NCBI RefSeq assembly: GCF_013377885.1
Contig: NZ_JABKAU010000014.1
Location: 1 to 64,000, forward strand
From: Hymenobacter lapidiphilus
GTDB taxonomy: Bacteria > Bacteroidota > Bacteroidia > Cytophagales > Hymenobacteraceae
Length of the DNA: 64,000 bases
Direction of reading: 5' to 3'
Positions 44,092 to 52,628 of the stretch are shown here, piece by piece. The notes beneath the pieces are model-generated. The model did not search any database. It was given only the letters and a program-made list of their open reading frames with translations, and had not been told where the DNA came from. Position numbers and translations under genes: made by a program. Positions within the stretch are counted from its first letter, which is position 1, and the number at the start of each line of letters is the position of its first letter.

Positions 44092-45240
44092 CTAGCTGAC
44101 TACCTCACTTTTGCGGTACATCCTGGCCAGCTGCTCCACGGCGTAGTCCACTTCCTCCTCGGTGTTGTATTTGCTCATGGAGAAGCGGATAGTACCGCGG
44201 GCTGGGTCGCAGCCCAGGGCGCTGAGCACATGGGAGCCGGCGTTGGCCCCGCTGGTACACGCCGATCCACCCGACACGGCCACCCGGTTGATATCGAGGT
44301 TGAAGAGCAGCATCTCGTTGAACTCGGAAGGTGGCAGGCTCACGCTCAGCACCGTGTACAGGCTCTGGTCGGCTTCGGCTGAGGTTCCGTTGAACTCTAC
44401 CCCATCTATTTCGGCCCGAAGCTTGGCAATAAACCGGTCTTTGAGGCCCTGGATGTGGCGCTGATGGTCGGCCATGTCGCGGTAGGCTATTTCCAGCGCT
44501 TTGGCCAGGCCCACGATGCCGTACACGTTTTCGGTGCCGGCGCGCTGGTTACGCTCCTGCGAGCCGCCCTGAATCAGCGCGTCCACGGCCTGGCCCGCGC
44601 GGCGGTACAGGAAGCCTACGCCTTTTGGACCGTGGAACTTGTGGGCCGAACCCACCAGGAAATTCACCGGCAGCTGCTGCACATCGTGCCGGTAGTGGCC
44701 CATCGTCTGCACCGTGTCGGTGTGAAATATGGCTTGGTGACGGGCACATATTTCGCCGATGGCAGCCAAATCGTTGAGGTTGCCAATTTCGTTGTTGGCG
44801 TGCATCAAACTCACGAACGTGCGCGGGTTGGCAGCCAACAGCTCTTCCAGATGGGCCAGGTCGAAGCGGCCGCTTGTATCGTGGCGCAGGTAGCTCAGCT
44901 GTATCTCGCCGCTTTTTTCCAGCGTCTGCATGGTGTGCAGCACCGCATGGTGCTCCATTTTCGAGGTGATGCCGTGCTTCAACCCCAACGGGCGCACTGT
45001 GCCGAAGGCGGCGTAGTTGTCGGCCTCGGTGCCGCCCGAGGTAAAGATAATTTCAGCCGGGGAGGCATTGATCAGGTGCGCAACCGTTTTGCGGGCGTTT
45101 TCGATGGCGGCGCGCACCTGCCGGCCGGGACCGTGGATGCTGCTGGGGTTGCCGTAGTGATTCTGCAGAAACGGCAGCATGGCGTCCAGCACTTCGGGGT
45201 CCAGCGGGGTAGTAGCGGCGTTATCGAAATACACGTTCAT
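44092..45240 (-). CDS. Cysteine desulfurase (NifS/IscS-like)
   Basis: A 382-residue PLP enzyme that removes sulfur from cysteine for Fe-S clusters and thio-cofactors. The ATG at 45240 gives MNVYFDNAATTPLDPEVLDA; the longer frame adds 65 spurious residues. PLP lysine K201 is in SAHKFHGPKG; the catalytic Cys C328 is in SGGSACTSG; the RNQRAGTENV segment follows the family. It resembles group I enzymes (NifS/IscS). No iscU or suf genes are nearby, so its acceptor is unknown. A -7 element lies at 45300-45307. Confidence 0.95.
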   Translation of the reverse strand: MNVYFDNAATTPLDPEVLDAMLPFLQNHYGNPSSIHGPGRQVRAAIENARKTVAHLINASPAEIIFTSGGTEADNYAAFGTVRPLGLKHGITSKMEHHAVLHTMQTLEKSGEIQLSYLRHDTSGRFDLAHLEELLAANPRTFVSLMHANNEIGNLNDLAAIGEICARHQAIFHTDTVQTMGHYRHDVQQLPVNFLVGSAHKFHGPKGVGFLYRRAGQAVDALIQGGSQERNQRAGTENVYGIVGLAKALEIAYRDMADHQRHIQGLKDRFIAKLRAEIDGVEFNGTSAEADQSLYTVLSVSLPPSEFNEMLLFNLDINRVAVSGGSACTSGANAGSHVLSALGCDPARGTIRFSMSKYNTEEEVDYAVEQLARMYRKSEVVS

Positions 45241-45299
45241 GAGCAAAACATAAAGGCAGTAAAAACCAGCCGGACAGACCGGGCAGCCGAAGTCACCCG

Positions 45300-45307
45300 C
45301 AAAAATA
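45300..45307 (-). promoter_or_regulatory. Candidate -7 element for the cysteine desulfurase
   Basis: Minus-strand TATTTTTG fits TAnnTTTG and predicts a leader of about 55 nt before the ATG at 45240. Confidence 0.35.
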
Positions 45308-45378
45308 GCGGATTCGCGGCGGCTACCGAACAGCCCGACCCACCGGGCCATCCAAAACCCTTGGCAACCGGGCACAAA

Positions 45379-45424
45379 AAACCAGCCGGTACCCAGCCCT
45401 ATTGGGTTGGTGCCGGCCGGTTTT
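45379..45424 (-). terminator. Terminator of glmM
   Basis: An imperfect GC-rich hairpin of about 18 bp with G-U pairs, its minus-strand 3' side followed by six T. It lies 28 nt past the glmM stop at 45452. Confidence 0.75.
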
Positions 45425-45451
45425 AGTCTGGCCACGCCGCTAAGCAGCAGG

Positions 45452-46840
45452 CTAGCGGCTAATTATTTCCTTGATGTCGCCAATTATTTTGTTGGCCAGA
45501 TGGTCGGCCGTGGCGTTGGACTCCGACTCAGCATAGATGCGGATGATCGGCTCGGTGTTCGATTTGCGCAGGTGCACCCACTCCTTATCGAACTCGATTT
45601 TCACGCCATCAATGGTATTTACTGGCTGGCCGGCGTAGCGCTGCTCCATCTGGGTCAGCACCTGATCGGTATTGATTTCGGGGGTCAGCTCAATCTTGTT
45701 CTTCGAGATGAAGTAGTTTGGGTATGAGGCCCGCAGGCGGGTCATGGGCAACCCGAACTTCGCCAGGTGGCTCAGAAACAGCGCAATGCCTACCAGCGAA
45801 TCGCGGCCATAGTGTAGCTCGGGGTAGATGATGCCACCGTTGCCCTCGCCACCGATAACGGCCTGGGTCTCTTTCATTTTGTTCACCACGTTCACTTCGC
45901 CCACGGCCGAAGCCGCGTACTGGCCACCGTGCTTCTGGGTTACATCGCGCAGGGCGCGGGTGCTGCTCAGGTTGCTCACAGTGTTGCCGCCACCCAGCTG
46001 GCCCAGCACGTAATCGGCCACCGCTACCAGTGTGTATTCCTCGCCGAACATGCTGCCGTCTTCATTCACCAGCGCCAGCCGGTCTACATCGGGGTCCACC
46101 ACAATGCCCAGGTCAAACGAGCCTTTTTCCATTAGGCGGGCAATGTCGCGCAGGTTTTCGGGCAGCGGCTCGGGGTTGTGGGCAAAGTCGCCGGTAGGCT
46201 CGCAGAACAGCTTTTCAATGGTTGTTACCCCCAGCTGCTCCAGTAGCATCGGCACGGCAAAGCCCCCGCAGGAGTTTACTGCATCTACTACTACCCGGAA
46301 GTTTCTGGCCTGAATGGCAGCTTTATCGACCAGCGGCAGAGCCAGAATGGCGTCGATGTGGGTTTGCAGAAACGTGTCGTCGGTTGCGTAAGTGCCCAGC
46401 TTGGTAACGGGCGCAAAGTCGAAGGCCTCCGCGTCGCCCAACGCCAGCACCTGCTGACCGTCGGCTTCCGAAATAAACTCGCCTTTGTCGTTGAGCAGCT
46501 TCAGCGCGTTCCACTGCTTGGGGTTGTGCGAGGCCGTGAGAATAATGCCGCCGCCAGCCTTTTTGGCGGGCACGGCCATCTCAACGGTGGGCGTAGTACT
46601 CAGGCCCAGATCGATAACATGGATGCCCAGCCCCTGCAGCGTAGCGGCCACCAGTCGGCTCACCATATCGCCCGAAAGGCGGGCGTCGCGGCCGATAACG
46701 ATGGTATTGTTCTGCGTCTGCTGGAGCACCCAGGTGCCGAAGGCCGCCGCGTATTTCACAACGTCGATGGGCGTAAGGCCCTCGCCGGCCGCGCCGCCGA
46801 TAGTACCCCGTATGCCGGAAATAGATTTGATAAGAGCCAC
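45452..46840 (-). CDS. glmM: Phosphoglucosamine mutase
   Basis: A 462-residue phosphohexomutase-family enzyme interconverting glucosamine-6-P and glucosamine-1-P for UDP-GlcNAc synthesis. The GTG at 46840 is chosen: it gives (M)ALIKSISGIRGTIGG, the family N-terminus, while the long frame adds about 100 spurious residues. Phosphoserine S104 lies in TASHNPKQWNALK; the metal loop is DPDVDRL; phosphate-binding SNTEPIIRIYAE is near the end. Specificity for glucosamine over glucose or mannose is inferred from the Ser-Gly-Ile-Arg-Gly N-terminus. A -7 element lies at 46890-46897. Confidence 0.92.
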   Translation of the reverse strand: MALIKSISGIRGTIGGAAGEGLTPIDVVKYAAAFGTWVLQQTQNNTIVIGRDARLSGDMVSRLVAATLQGLGIHVIDLGLSTTPTVEMAVPAKKAGGGIILTASHNPKQWNALKLLNDKGEFISEADGQQVLALGDAEAFDFAPVTKLGTYATDDTFLQTHIDAILALPLVDKAAIQARNFRVVVDAVNSCGGFAVPMLLEQLGVTTIEKLFCEPTGDFAHNPEPLPENLRDIARLMEKGSFDLGIVVDPDVDRLALVNEDGSMFGEEYTLVAVADYVLGQLGGGNTVSNLSSTRALRDVTQKHGGQYAASAVGEVNVVNKMKETQAVIGGEGNGGIIYPELHYGRDSLVGIALFLSHLAKFGLPMTRLRASYPNYFISKNKIELTPEINTDQVLTQMEQRYAGQPVNTIDGVKIEFDKEWVHLRKSNTEPIIRIYAESESNATADHLANKIIGDIKEIISR

Positions 46841-46889
46841 GGAAAGTGCTGCTGAAGGTAGAAGGGGCAAAATGGCCCGTAAGCGGCCG

Positions 46890-46897
46890 CAAAAGTA
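46890..46897 (-). promoter_or_regulatory. Candidate -7 element for glmM
   Basis: Minus-strand TACTTTTG fits TAnnTTTG and predicts a leader of about 45 nt to the GTG at 46840. Confidence 0.4.
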
Positions 46898-46996
46898 ACC
46901 AGCCGCCGCTGCTTTCCCTACGTAAGCGGCTACCTCTTCGGTTGAAGCAGCATGCATTACTGCCCGGCTGCTTCGGCCCAATGACCACCCGCTTTG

Positions 46997-47004
46997 TATA
47001 TTTG
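46997..47004 (+). promoter_or_regulatory. Candidate -7 element of mazG, possibly leaderless
   Basis: TATATTTG ends 5 nt before the mazG ATG at 47010. The usual spacing would start the transcript at or next to the ATG. No TTTG box is seen at the normal distance. Confidence 0.4.
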
Positions 47005-47009
47005 GCCTG

Positions 47010-47852
47010 ATGCAAAACGCCACCCCCAACCGCCGAACTGAACAGTTGGCCGCTTTTGGCCGCCTGCTCGACGTGCTCGACCGCCTGCGCGCCGAGTGCC
47101 CCTGGGACCGAAAACAAACCCTCGAAAGCCTGCGCCACCTCACTATTGAGGAAACTTACGAGCTCAGCGACGCCATCATCCGCCACGATCTACCCGACCT
47201 GAAAAAGGAACTCGGCGACGTGATGCTGCACTTACTGTTCTACGCCAAAATTGCCAGCGAGCAGGGTGCTTTCGATGTTGCCGACGTGCTCAATGCCCAG
47301 TGCGAAAAGCTCATCTTCCGCCACCCCCACATCTACGGCGATGTGCAGGCCGAAACCGAGGAAGAAGTAAAAAGGAACTGGGAGCAACTGAAATTGCGCG
47401 AGAAAGGCAACACTTCGGTGCTGGGCGGCGTACCCGCTTCTCTGCCGGCCCTCATTAAGGCTATGCGCATCCAGGAAAAAGCCCGCGGCGCGGGTTTCGA
47501 CTGGGAGCAGCCCGAACAGGTGTGGCAGAAAGTGCAGGAGGAGCTGGCCGAGTTTGGGGAGGAGTTTGCCGATACCCCCGCCGACGCTACCGCCCCCGCC
47601 GACGTTGCGCGCACCGAACGGGCCGCCGCCGAATTCGGCGACCTGCTGTTCTCGCTCATCAACTTTGCCCGTCATGCCGGCATTAATCCGGAAGAAGCGC
47701 TGGAACGAACCAACCGAAAATTCATTCAGCGTTTTCAGTATCTTGAAACGCAATCGGCCCGCCAAGGTCATCAGTTAACCGACCTAACACTGGCGCAGAT
47801 GGACGTGTATTGGGAAGAAGCGAAGCGTTTGACAGGCCGTCAAAGCGTCTAA
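47010..47852 (+). CDS. mazG: Nucleoside triphosphate pyrophosphohydrolase
   Basis: A 280-residue all-helical enzyme that hydrolyses NTPs to NMP and pyrophosphate, cleaning up aberrant nucleotides. LDRLRAECPWDRKQTLESL and the metal motif EETYE (47-51) ... KELGD (66-70) form the first MazG domain; a second copy follows with EELAEFGEEF and AAEFGDLLFSLINFARHAG. Two domains and about 260-280 residues match the family. ATG at 47010. It is divergent from glmM. Confidence 0.95.
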   Translation: MQNATPNRRTEQLAAFGRLLDVLDRLRAECPWDRKQTLESLRHLTIEETYELSDAIIRHDLPDLKKELGDVMLHLLFYAKIASEQGAFDVADVLNAQCEKLIFRHPHIYGDVQAETEEEVKRNWEQLKLREKGNTSVLGGVPASLPALIKAMRIQEKARGAGFDWEQPEQVWQKVQEELAEFGEEFADTPADATAPADVARTERAAAEFGDLLFSLINFARHAGINPEEALERTNRKFIQRFQYLETQSARQGHQLTDLTLAQMDVYWEEAKRLTGRQSV

Positions 47853-47918
47853 TTTTTTAGGACAAACCGCTTTTTTTTGCGGATTATGTCGGTTTAGCGC
47901 GTTTAAACACGATTTTCT

Positions 47919-47951
47919 TTTGGTAGCAGTCAGCTTTTTTAAGTAGGTTTG
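47919..47951 (+). promoter_or_regulatory. Bacteroidota-type promoter of the exbB cluster
   Basis: TTTG (47919-47922), 21 nt, TAGGTTTG (47944-47951). Fits TTTG-N19-21-TAnnTTTG. Predicted leader of about 175 nt to the exbB ATG. Confidence 0.6.
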
Positions 47952-48131
47952 CCAAGGCTAACTTAGCTTTCTCACCCATTTCGCTGCCAAAGTCATTGTC
48001 TGTTTCTTTCTAAATGGCCAGTAACTATAACCAACTAAATGGGTCGGGCGGCAGGCAGTCCACCCACTTTTTTTACCATTTTTCAACAAGCACCTCAACC
48101 TTTCACCAACAACCCCTAATTCTCCGGACCA

Positions 48132-49031
48132 ATGGAACAAAAGAATGCTATGAATAAGCCCGCGGCCCGGCCTGCCGCTGCCGCTACGCCAAAAGGCGAC
48201 TCGAAAGGCAGTGGCTCGTCCGCATTTGCCATCATTGCCATCATCGCGGCATTCATCGTAAGCGTGCTGGTCTACATCTTCATTTTCGGTAACGGCAGCC
48301 ACTTCCAGGGCGGCGACAACGCCAACAACCCTATTCCAGGTGACTACTTCGGTGTAGTGTACAAGGGTGGTCCGGTAGTACCGGTACTGATGACCATGTT
48401 CCTGTTGGTAATCATCTTCTCGATTGAGCGGGCCCTGACGCTGAGCCGTGCCAAAGGTTCGAAGAGCATCGAATCGTTCGTACGCACCATCCGTCAGAAG
48501 CTGAACGTAAACGACATCACCGGTGCCATTGCTACCTGCGACCAGCAGAAAGGCTCGGTAGCCAACGTAGTACGCGCTGGCCTGGTGAAATACCAGGAGA
48601 TGTCGCGTGACCGTTACCTCGAGAAAGACCAGAAAGTACTGGCTATCCAGAAGGAAATCGAGGAATCGACGGCTCTGGAACTGCCCATGCTGGAGAAAAA
48701 CCTCGTTATCATCTCGACCCTGGCTTCTATCGCCACGCTGGTAGGTCTGATTGGTACGGTACTGGGTATGATCAAGGCCTTCTCGGCTCTGGCCCAGGGT
48801 GGTGCTCCCGATGCAGTAGGCCTCGCCAACGGTATCTCGGAAGCTCTCATCAACACGGCCCTCGGTATTACCGGTTCGGCCCTGGCTATCGTTGCCTACA
48901 ACTTCTTCACCAGCAAAATTGACGAGCTGACTTACAGCATCGACGAGGCTGGCTTCAGCATCATTCAGACCTTCTCGGCCCAGCACGGCGCTACCGACCA
49001 CTCGGCCCCGGTTAACACGACCACCGTTTAG
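48132..49031 (+). CDS. exbB: MotA/TolQ/ExbB proton channel protein
   Basis: A 299-residue inner-membrane protein that couples the proton gradient to TonB. Ala/Pro-rich N-terminus, an extra first helix (about 31-52), then the ExbB core: helices at about 80-101 (VVPVLMTMFLLVIIFSIERA) and in the last 110 residues (STLASIATLVGLIGTVLGMI, LGITGSALAIVAYNFF). This N-terminal extension is normal for Bacteroidota ExbB. It starts the exbB-exbD-exbD-tonB cluster. Confidence 0.94.
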   Translation: MEQKNAMNKPAARPAAAATPKGDSKGSGSSAFAIIAIIAAFIVSVLVYIFIFGNGSHFQGGDNANNPIPGDYFGVVYKGGPVVPVLMTMFLLVIIFSIERALTLSRAKGSKSIESFVRTIRQKLNVNDITGAIATCDQQKGSVANVVRAGLVKYQEMSRDRYLEKDQKVLAIQKEIEESTALELPMLEKNLVIISTLASIATLVGLIGTVLGMIKAFSALAQGGAPDAVGLANGISEALINTALGITGSALAIVAYNFFTSKIDELTYSIDEAGFSIIQTFSAQHGATDHSAPVNTTTV

Positions 49032-49100
49032 TTTTAGCGCCTTTGTGCACTAAAACCGCGAGTTGTTCGTTTCTGAATCACGCGTTTAATAACTCCAGCA

Positions 49101-49727
49101 ATGCCTAAAGTAAAGCCTCACAGAACATCCCCGTCGCTCGATATGACGCCGATGGTGGATCTGGCCTTCCTGCTGGTGACTTTCTTCATGCTCACCACCA
49201 AGTTTGCCCCGGAAGAGGCCGTGGTGGTGGACACGCCTTCCTCTACTTCTGAAATCCGGCTGCCCGATTCGCATGTGCTCACCGTAGCCATCGACAAGGA
49301 TAAGCGTATCTTCTTTGGCGTCAGCGACGACGAAATCAAGGAAGAGTTGCTCAAGCAGATGGGTGCTAAGTACGGTATCAGCTTTACAGCGGCTCAGTCG
49401 AAAGCTTTCCGTGGGGCCGGTGCCAGCTTTGGCACGCCCATCGAAAAGCTGCCTGCCTTGCTGAGCCTCGATCCTGAACAGCGGAAGGAGGTTAACCAAG
49501 ACGGTATCCCGGCCGACTCGCTGAACAACCAGCTGATTGAGTGGGTAATTGCGGCCCGCTCGCTTAGCCAGAAGCAGTTCAACACGGCCCCTTACATCGC
49601 CATTAAGGGCGACGGACAGGCCGATGTACCGACGGTAAAGAAAGTCATCAAACTGATGCAGGAGAAGAACATTAACCGGTTCAATCTCATTACCGACCTC
49701 GAAACTAAACCGGTGGCCGGTAAATAA
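49101..49727 (+). CDS. exbD: Biopolymer transport protein ExbD, first copy
   Basis: A 208-residue single-pass protein of the ExbB-ExbD-TonB motor. The conserved Asp-bearing membrane segment DMTPMVDLAFLLVTFFML is at about 14-31 (proton-path Asp at about 20), followed by a periplasmic domain. It is longer than the second ExbD (173 residues) by an insertion of about 35 residues in the periplasmic part. It is 69 nt after exbB. Confidence 0.93.
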   Translation: MPKVKPHRTSPSLDMTPMVDLAFLLVTFFMLTTKFAPEEAVVVDTPSSTSEIRLPDSHVLTVAIDKDKRIFFGVSDDEIKEELLKQMGAKYGISFTAAQSKAFRGAGASFGTPIEKLPALLSLDPEQRKEVNQDGIPADSLNNQLIEWVIAARSLSQKQFNTAPYIAIKGDGQADVPTVKKVIKLMQEKNINRFNLITDLETKPVAGK

Positions 49728-49741
49728 TCCGCACAGAAATT

Positions 49742-50263
49742 ATGGCAGAAATCCCACAAAGTGGCGGCGGCGGCGGAAAAGGCGGGAAAAAGCGGGCGAA
49801 AAAAATGTCGACCAAAATCGACATGACCCCGATGGTTGACCTGGCCTTTCTGTTGCTGACCTTCTTCATGCTGACGACCACGTTCAGCAAGCCCACCGTC
49901 ATGGAAATCAACATGCCGGTGAAGCCCAAGAACGAAGAGGAGAAATCGGAAATTAAGGCATCCAATGCCTTTACCGTTCTGCTCAGCGCCGATAACAAGA
50001 TTTTCTACTACGACGGACTACTTAGCGGCGACGTTAAGCCAGAGTTGAAGGAATCGAGCTACGGAGCCGATGGCATCCGGAAAGAGTTGCTCTCTCGCCA
50101 TACCAACCCCAACCTCGTGGTGTTGATCAAGCCGGCTGACGACTCGAACTACAAAAACATGGTCGATATCCTCGACGAAATGAACATCACCGACCAGAAA
50201 AAGTATGCGTTGGTAGACATTTCGAAGGCTGATACCGAACTGATTAAATCTTCTGGATTATGA
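49742..50263 (+). CDS. exbD: Biopolymer transport protein ExbD, second copy
   Basis: A 173-residue ExbD with a Gly/Lys-rich N-terminus (GGGGGKGGKKRAKK), the same DMTPMVDLAFLLLTFFML membrane segment, and a periplasmic domain. It follows the first copy by 14 nt and ends overlapping the tonB ATG (ATGA). Paired ExbD subunits are common in Bacteroidota. Confidence 0.93.
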   Translation: MAEIPQSGGGGGKGGKKRAKKMSTKIDMTPMVDLAFLLLTFFMLTTTFSKPTVMEINMPVKPKNEEEKSEIKASNAFTVLLSADNKIFYYDGLLSGDVKPELKESSYGADGIRKELLSRHTNPNLVVLIKPADDSNYKNMVDILDEMNITDQKKYALVDISKADTELIKSSGL

Positions 50264-51090
50264 TGGACAACACGCAGTTGGCCAATGCCTCCCTCGACGA
50301 TATCGTCTTCGAGGGGCGCAATAAGGCCTACGGGGCTTACATAATCCGGCGGGTGTATGGCAAGCACGTAACCCGGGCTGTTTTGATTTCCGTAGCCATT
50401 GTCGCCATTCTGATTGCTTTCCCGCTTGTTGCGCGGATGCTGAAGAAGGACGATGTGGTAGTGGAAGACAAGATGCTCAAGGTAAACGAGCTGATGGAAG
50501 CGCCCCCGCTGGACAAAAACATTCCCCCGCCCCCACCGCCACCACCACCGGAGGCGCCACCACCGCCACCACCCAAGCTCTCCACCATTAAGTTCACCCC
50601 GCCCGTTGTAAAGAAGGACGAGGAGGTACGTAAGGAAGAAATTCCGGACCAGGAAGAGCTGAAGGAGAAAACAGTGGCCGCGGTGACGATTAAGGGCAAC
50701 ACCGACAACCCTGCCGACCTGAAAGGGCTGGAGCCCGGTGAGGGCGACAAGGCAGTGGAAGCGGTAGTTGAAACCAAGCCGTACACCTACGTAGAGCAGA
50801 TGCCGGTATTCCCCGGCGGACAAGAAGCGCTACTGGCATACATTGCCAAGAACACCAAGTACCCGGCCATGGCTCTGCGCAATCAGGTAGAAGGCCGCGT
50901 ATTCGTTAAGTTCGTAGTAGGTCCTGATGGATCTGTTTCGAATGTAGAGGTGCAGAAAGGCATTGGTGCCGGTTGCGACGAAGAGGCTATGCGGGTTGTT
51001 AAAAGCCTGCCGCGTTTCACACCGGGCAAGCAGAACGGCCGGGCAGTATCGGTTTACTACACAGTGCCGATTACCTACTCGATCAAGTAA
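50260..51090 (+). CDS. tonB: TonB-family energy transducer, first copy
   Basis: A 276-residue TonB. The cytoplasmic N-terminus SLDDIVFEGRNKAYGAYIIR is a Bacteroidota TonB signature; then one membrane helix (about 44-66), a proline-rich arm (about 88-108) and a C-terminal TonB domain (EALLAYIAKNTKYPAMALRN, GRVFVKFVVGPDGSVSNVEV). It overlaps exbD by four bases. A terminator follows at 51124-51163. Confidence 0.94.
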   Translation: MMDNTQLANASLDDIVFEGRNKAYGAYIIRRVYGKHVTRAVLISVAIVAILIAFPLVARMLKKDDVVVEDKMLKVNELMEAPPLDKNIPPPPPPPPPEAPPPPPPKLSTIKFTPPVVKKDEEVRKEEIPDQEELKEKTVAAVTIKGNTDNPADLKGLEPGEGDKAVEAVVETKPYTYVEQMPVFPGGQEALLAYIAKNTKYPAMALRNQVEGRVFVKFVVGPDGSVSNVEVQKGIGAGCDEEAMRVVKSLPRFTPGKQNGRAVSVYYTVPITYSIK

Positions 51091-51123
51091 CGCTGGCTGA
51101 CCGCTTGCGGCAACCAATTTCTT

Positions 51124-51163
51124 AAACCCCAAACCCGACACTCGTCTGGTTTGGGGTTTTTGC
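51124..51163 (+). terminator. Terminator of the exbB-tonB cluster
   Basis: A 12-bp stem (51124-51135 with 51148-51159, arm AAACCCCAAACC) followed by a T run, 33 nt after the tonB stop. It separates the second tonB gene from the first transcript. Confidence 0.85.
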
Positions 51164-51341
51164 TTTTACGGTTATACCCGTTTGGGTCTATAAGTATCGG
51201 TTTCGAAAAATATAGTCGGCACGCATACTACCCGTAACAGCGCAGGCGTTTACTATCTGAAAGCCAGCGCATGGGGAGTAGCAGAGGGTAGGCATGGCTT
51301 GGGAAGTTTAACGTGTTTCGTTCACTTAATTCCTATACGCC

Positions 51342-52181
51342 ATGACCACCAACGCACCTATTTCTCTACCCTCCCTCGACGACATCGTGTTCGAGGGACG
51401 CAATAAAGCCTACGGGGCCTACGCGCTACGTCAGCTTTATGGCCGCCACCTCTTCCGGGCCGTAGCAATGGCCGTGGCCCTGGCGGCGCTGCTTATTGCC
51501 GTGCCGCTTGGCATCAGCTACTTGTGGCCGGCGGTGGTGGTGGTGCCGCCCATTGTACCAACCGGACCGGTAATCGATATTCTGCCACCGCCTACCATCG
51601 CGCAGCCGCCGGTGGTAACGCCGCCACCCAGCTCGCAGGCTACTATCACGCTACGCACGGAGCTCAGCGAAAACCTGCCGCCCACGGTAGTTGATGATGT
51701 GCAGCCACAAAAGCCCCAGCAGCCCGATGTAGCTGCGCCAGATATAAACGGGCCGGTGGCGCTGGGCAGCATCAACCGCGACGGTACCGGTGGTTTTGCC
51801 GATACGGCTGGTCCTGGCGCACCGGGCAACGACTCGGCAGCTAACCCGGCGGCTCCGGCCGTTACCAAGCCTTTTGTTTCGGTAGAGGTGATGCCTGAGT
51901 TTGCCGGCGGCCAGGCAGCGCTGGCCAAATACCTGCAGCGCAACCTCCACTACCCTACCCCGGCCCTTAAAGCGGGCGTTGGCGGCCGGGTGTACATTGC
52001 TTTCACCGTGAACACCGACGGCTCCATTACCGATGTGGAAGTGCTCAAGGGCTTGGGCTACGGTACCGATGAGGAAGCCAGCCGGGTTATCCGGAAGATG
52101 CCCGCCTGGAAACCCGGCTACCAGAACAACCGCGCTGTGCCAGTGCGCTACAACCTGCCCATTACGTTCACTTATCAATAG
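51342..52181 (+). CDS. TonB-family energy transducer, second copy
   Basis: A 279-residue TonB with the same N-terminal motif (SLDDIVFEGRNKAYGAYALR), one membrane helix (about 43-66), a Pro/Thr-rich arm, and a C-terminal TonB domain ending in PVRYNLPITFTY. It differs from the first copy in the arm (TPPPSSQATITLR, AAPDINGPVALG) and so may serve different receptors. It lies outside the preceding terminator and before a hairpin at 52233-52262. Confidence 0.92.
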   Translation: MTTNAPISLPSLDDIVFEGRNKAYGAYALRQLYGRHLFRAVAMAVALAALLIAVPLGISYLWPAVVVVPPIVPTGPVIDILPPPTIAQPPVVTPPPSSQATITLRTELSENLPPTVVDDVQPQKPQQPDVAAPDINGPVALGSINRDGTGGFADTAGPGAPGNDSAANPAAPAVTKPFVSVEVMPEFAGGQAALAKYLQRNLHYPTPALKAGVGGRVYIAFTVNTDGSITDVEVLKGLGYGTDEEASRVIRKMPAWKPGYQNNRAVPVRYNLPITFTYQ

Positions 52182-52232
52182 TTCTGGCAACCAGCTGCGG
52201 GCAGCCCGTAAAATCATCTTTTTTGTCGTTGG

Positions 52233-52262
52233 CACCCAACTGGTGAAATAACCAGTTGGGTG
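52233..52262. terminator. Hairpin after the second tonB gene
   Basis: A perfect 12-bp stem (52233-52244 with 52251-52262, arm CACCCAACTGGT) with a 6-nt loop, 51 nt after the stop. No T run follows on the plus strand, so it may be a 3'-end or processing hairpin rather than a terminator. Confidence 0.5.
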
Positions 52263-52324
52263 TCTGCGTTTCTGCCTACCAGTGTACAACGGCAACCGGC
52301 AGCCGAACAAAAAGCGCTTATTTT

Positions 52325-52332
52325 TACGTTTG
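52325..52332 (+). promoter_or_regulatory. Candidate -7 element for the small membrane protein/PstS-like operon
   Basis: TACGTTTG fits TAnnTTTG and predicts a leader of about 37 nt before the ATG at 52374. No -33 box is clear. Confidence 0.4.
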
Positions 52333-52373
52333 CTCCTTACCCGGATCTTTTTGCTCTGCTTCACTCAGTTATT

Positions 52374-52628
52374 ATGTCCAACCTGCCGCATACCCACGAA
52401 CGCCTGGGCCGTCCTAGCCAGTCGCCCGGCCTGATACGCTACTTCACCCTGTTTATGGCTGTGCTTTACATGGCGCTGGGGATAAGCTTATGGCTGGTGC
52501 CGGCCGGTATGCTCCGGCTCGACGAGATGGCCCGTAAACTGTTGTCTGGTGTCTTCGTATTTTACGGAATCATTAGATTTGTTCGCACCTATCAACAGTA
52601 CTTCAAAAAGAACCGGCATGAAGCATAG
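52374..52628 (+). CDS. Small membrane protein of unknown function
   Basis: An 84-residue protein with two membrane segments (about 21-42, YFTLFMAVLYMALGISLWLV; and about 54-70, LLSGVFVFYGIIRFVRTY) and a basic C-terminus (KKNRHEA). The ATG at 52374 (MSNLPHTHERLGRPSQ) is preferred over a longer frame that crosses the hairpin. It overlaps the PstS-like gene by 11 nt, so the two are coexpressed. No family recognised. Confidence 0.7.
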   Translation: MSNLPHTHERLGRPSQSPGLIRYFTLFMAVLYMALGISLWLVPAGMLRLDEMARKLLSGVFVFYGIIRFVRTYQQYFKKNRHEA

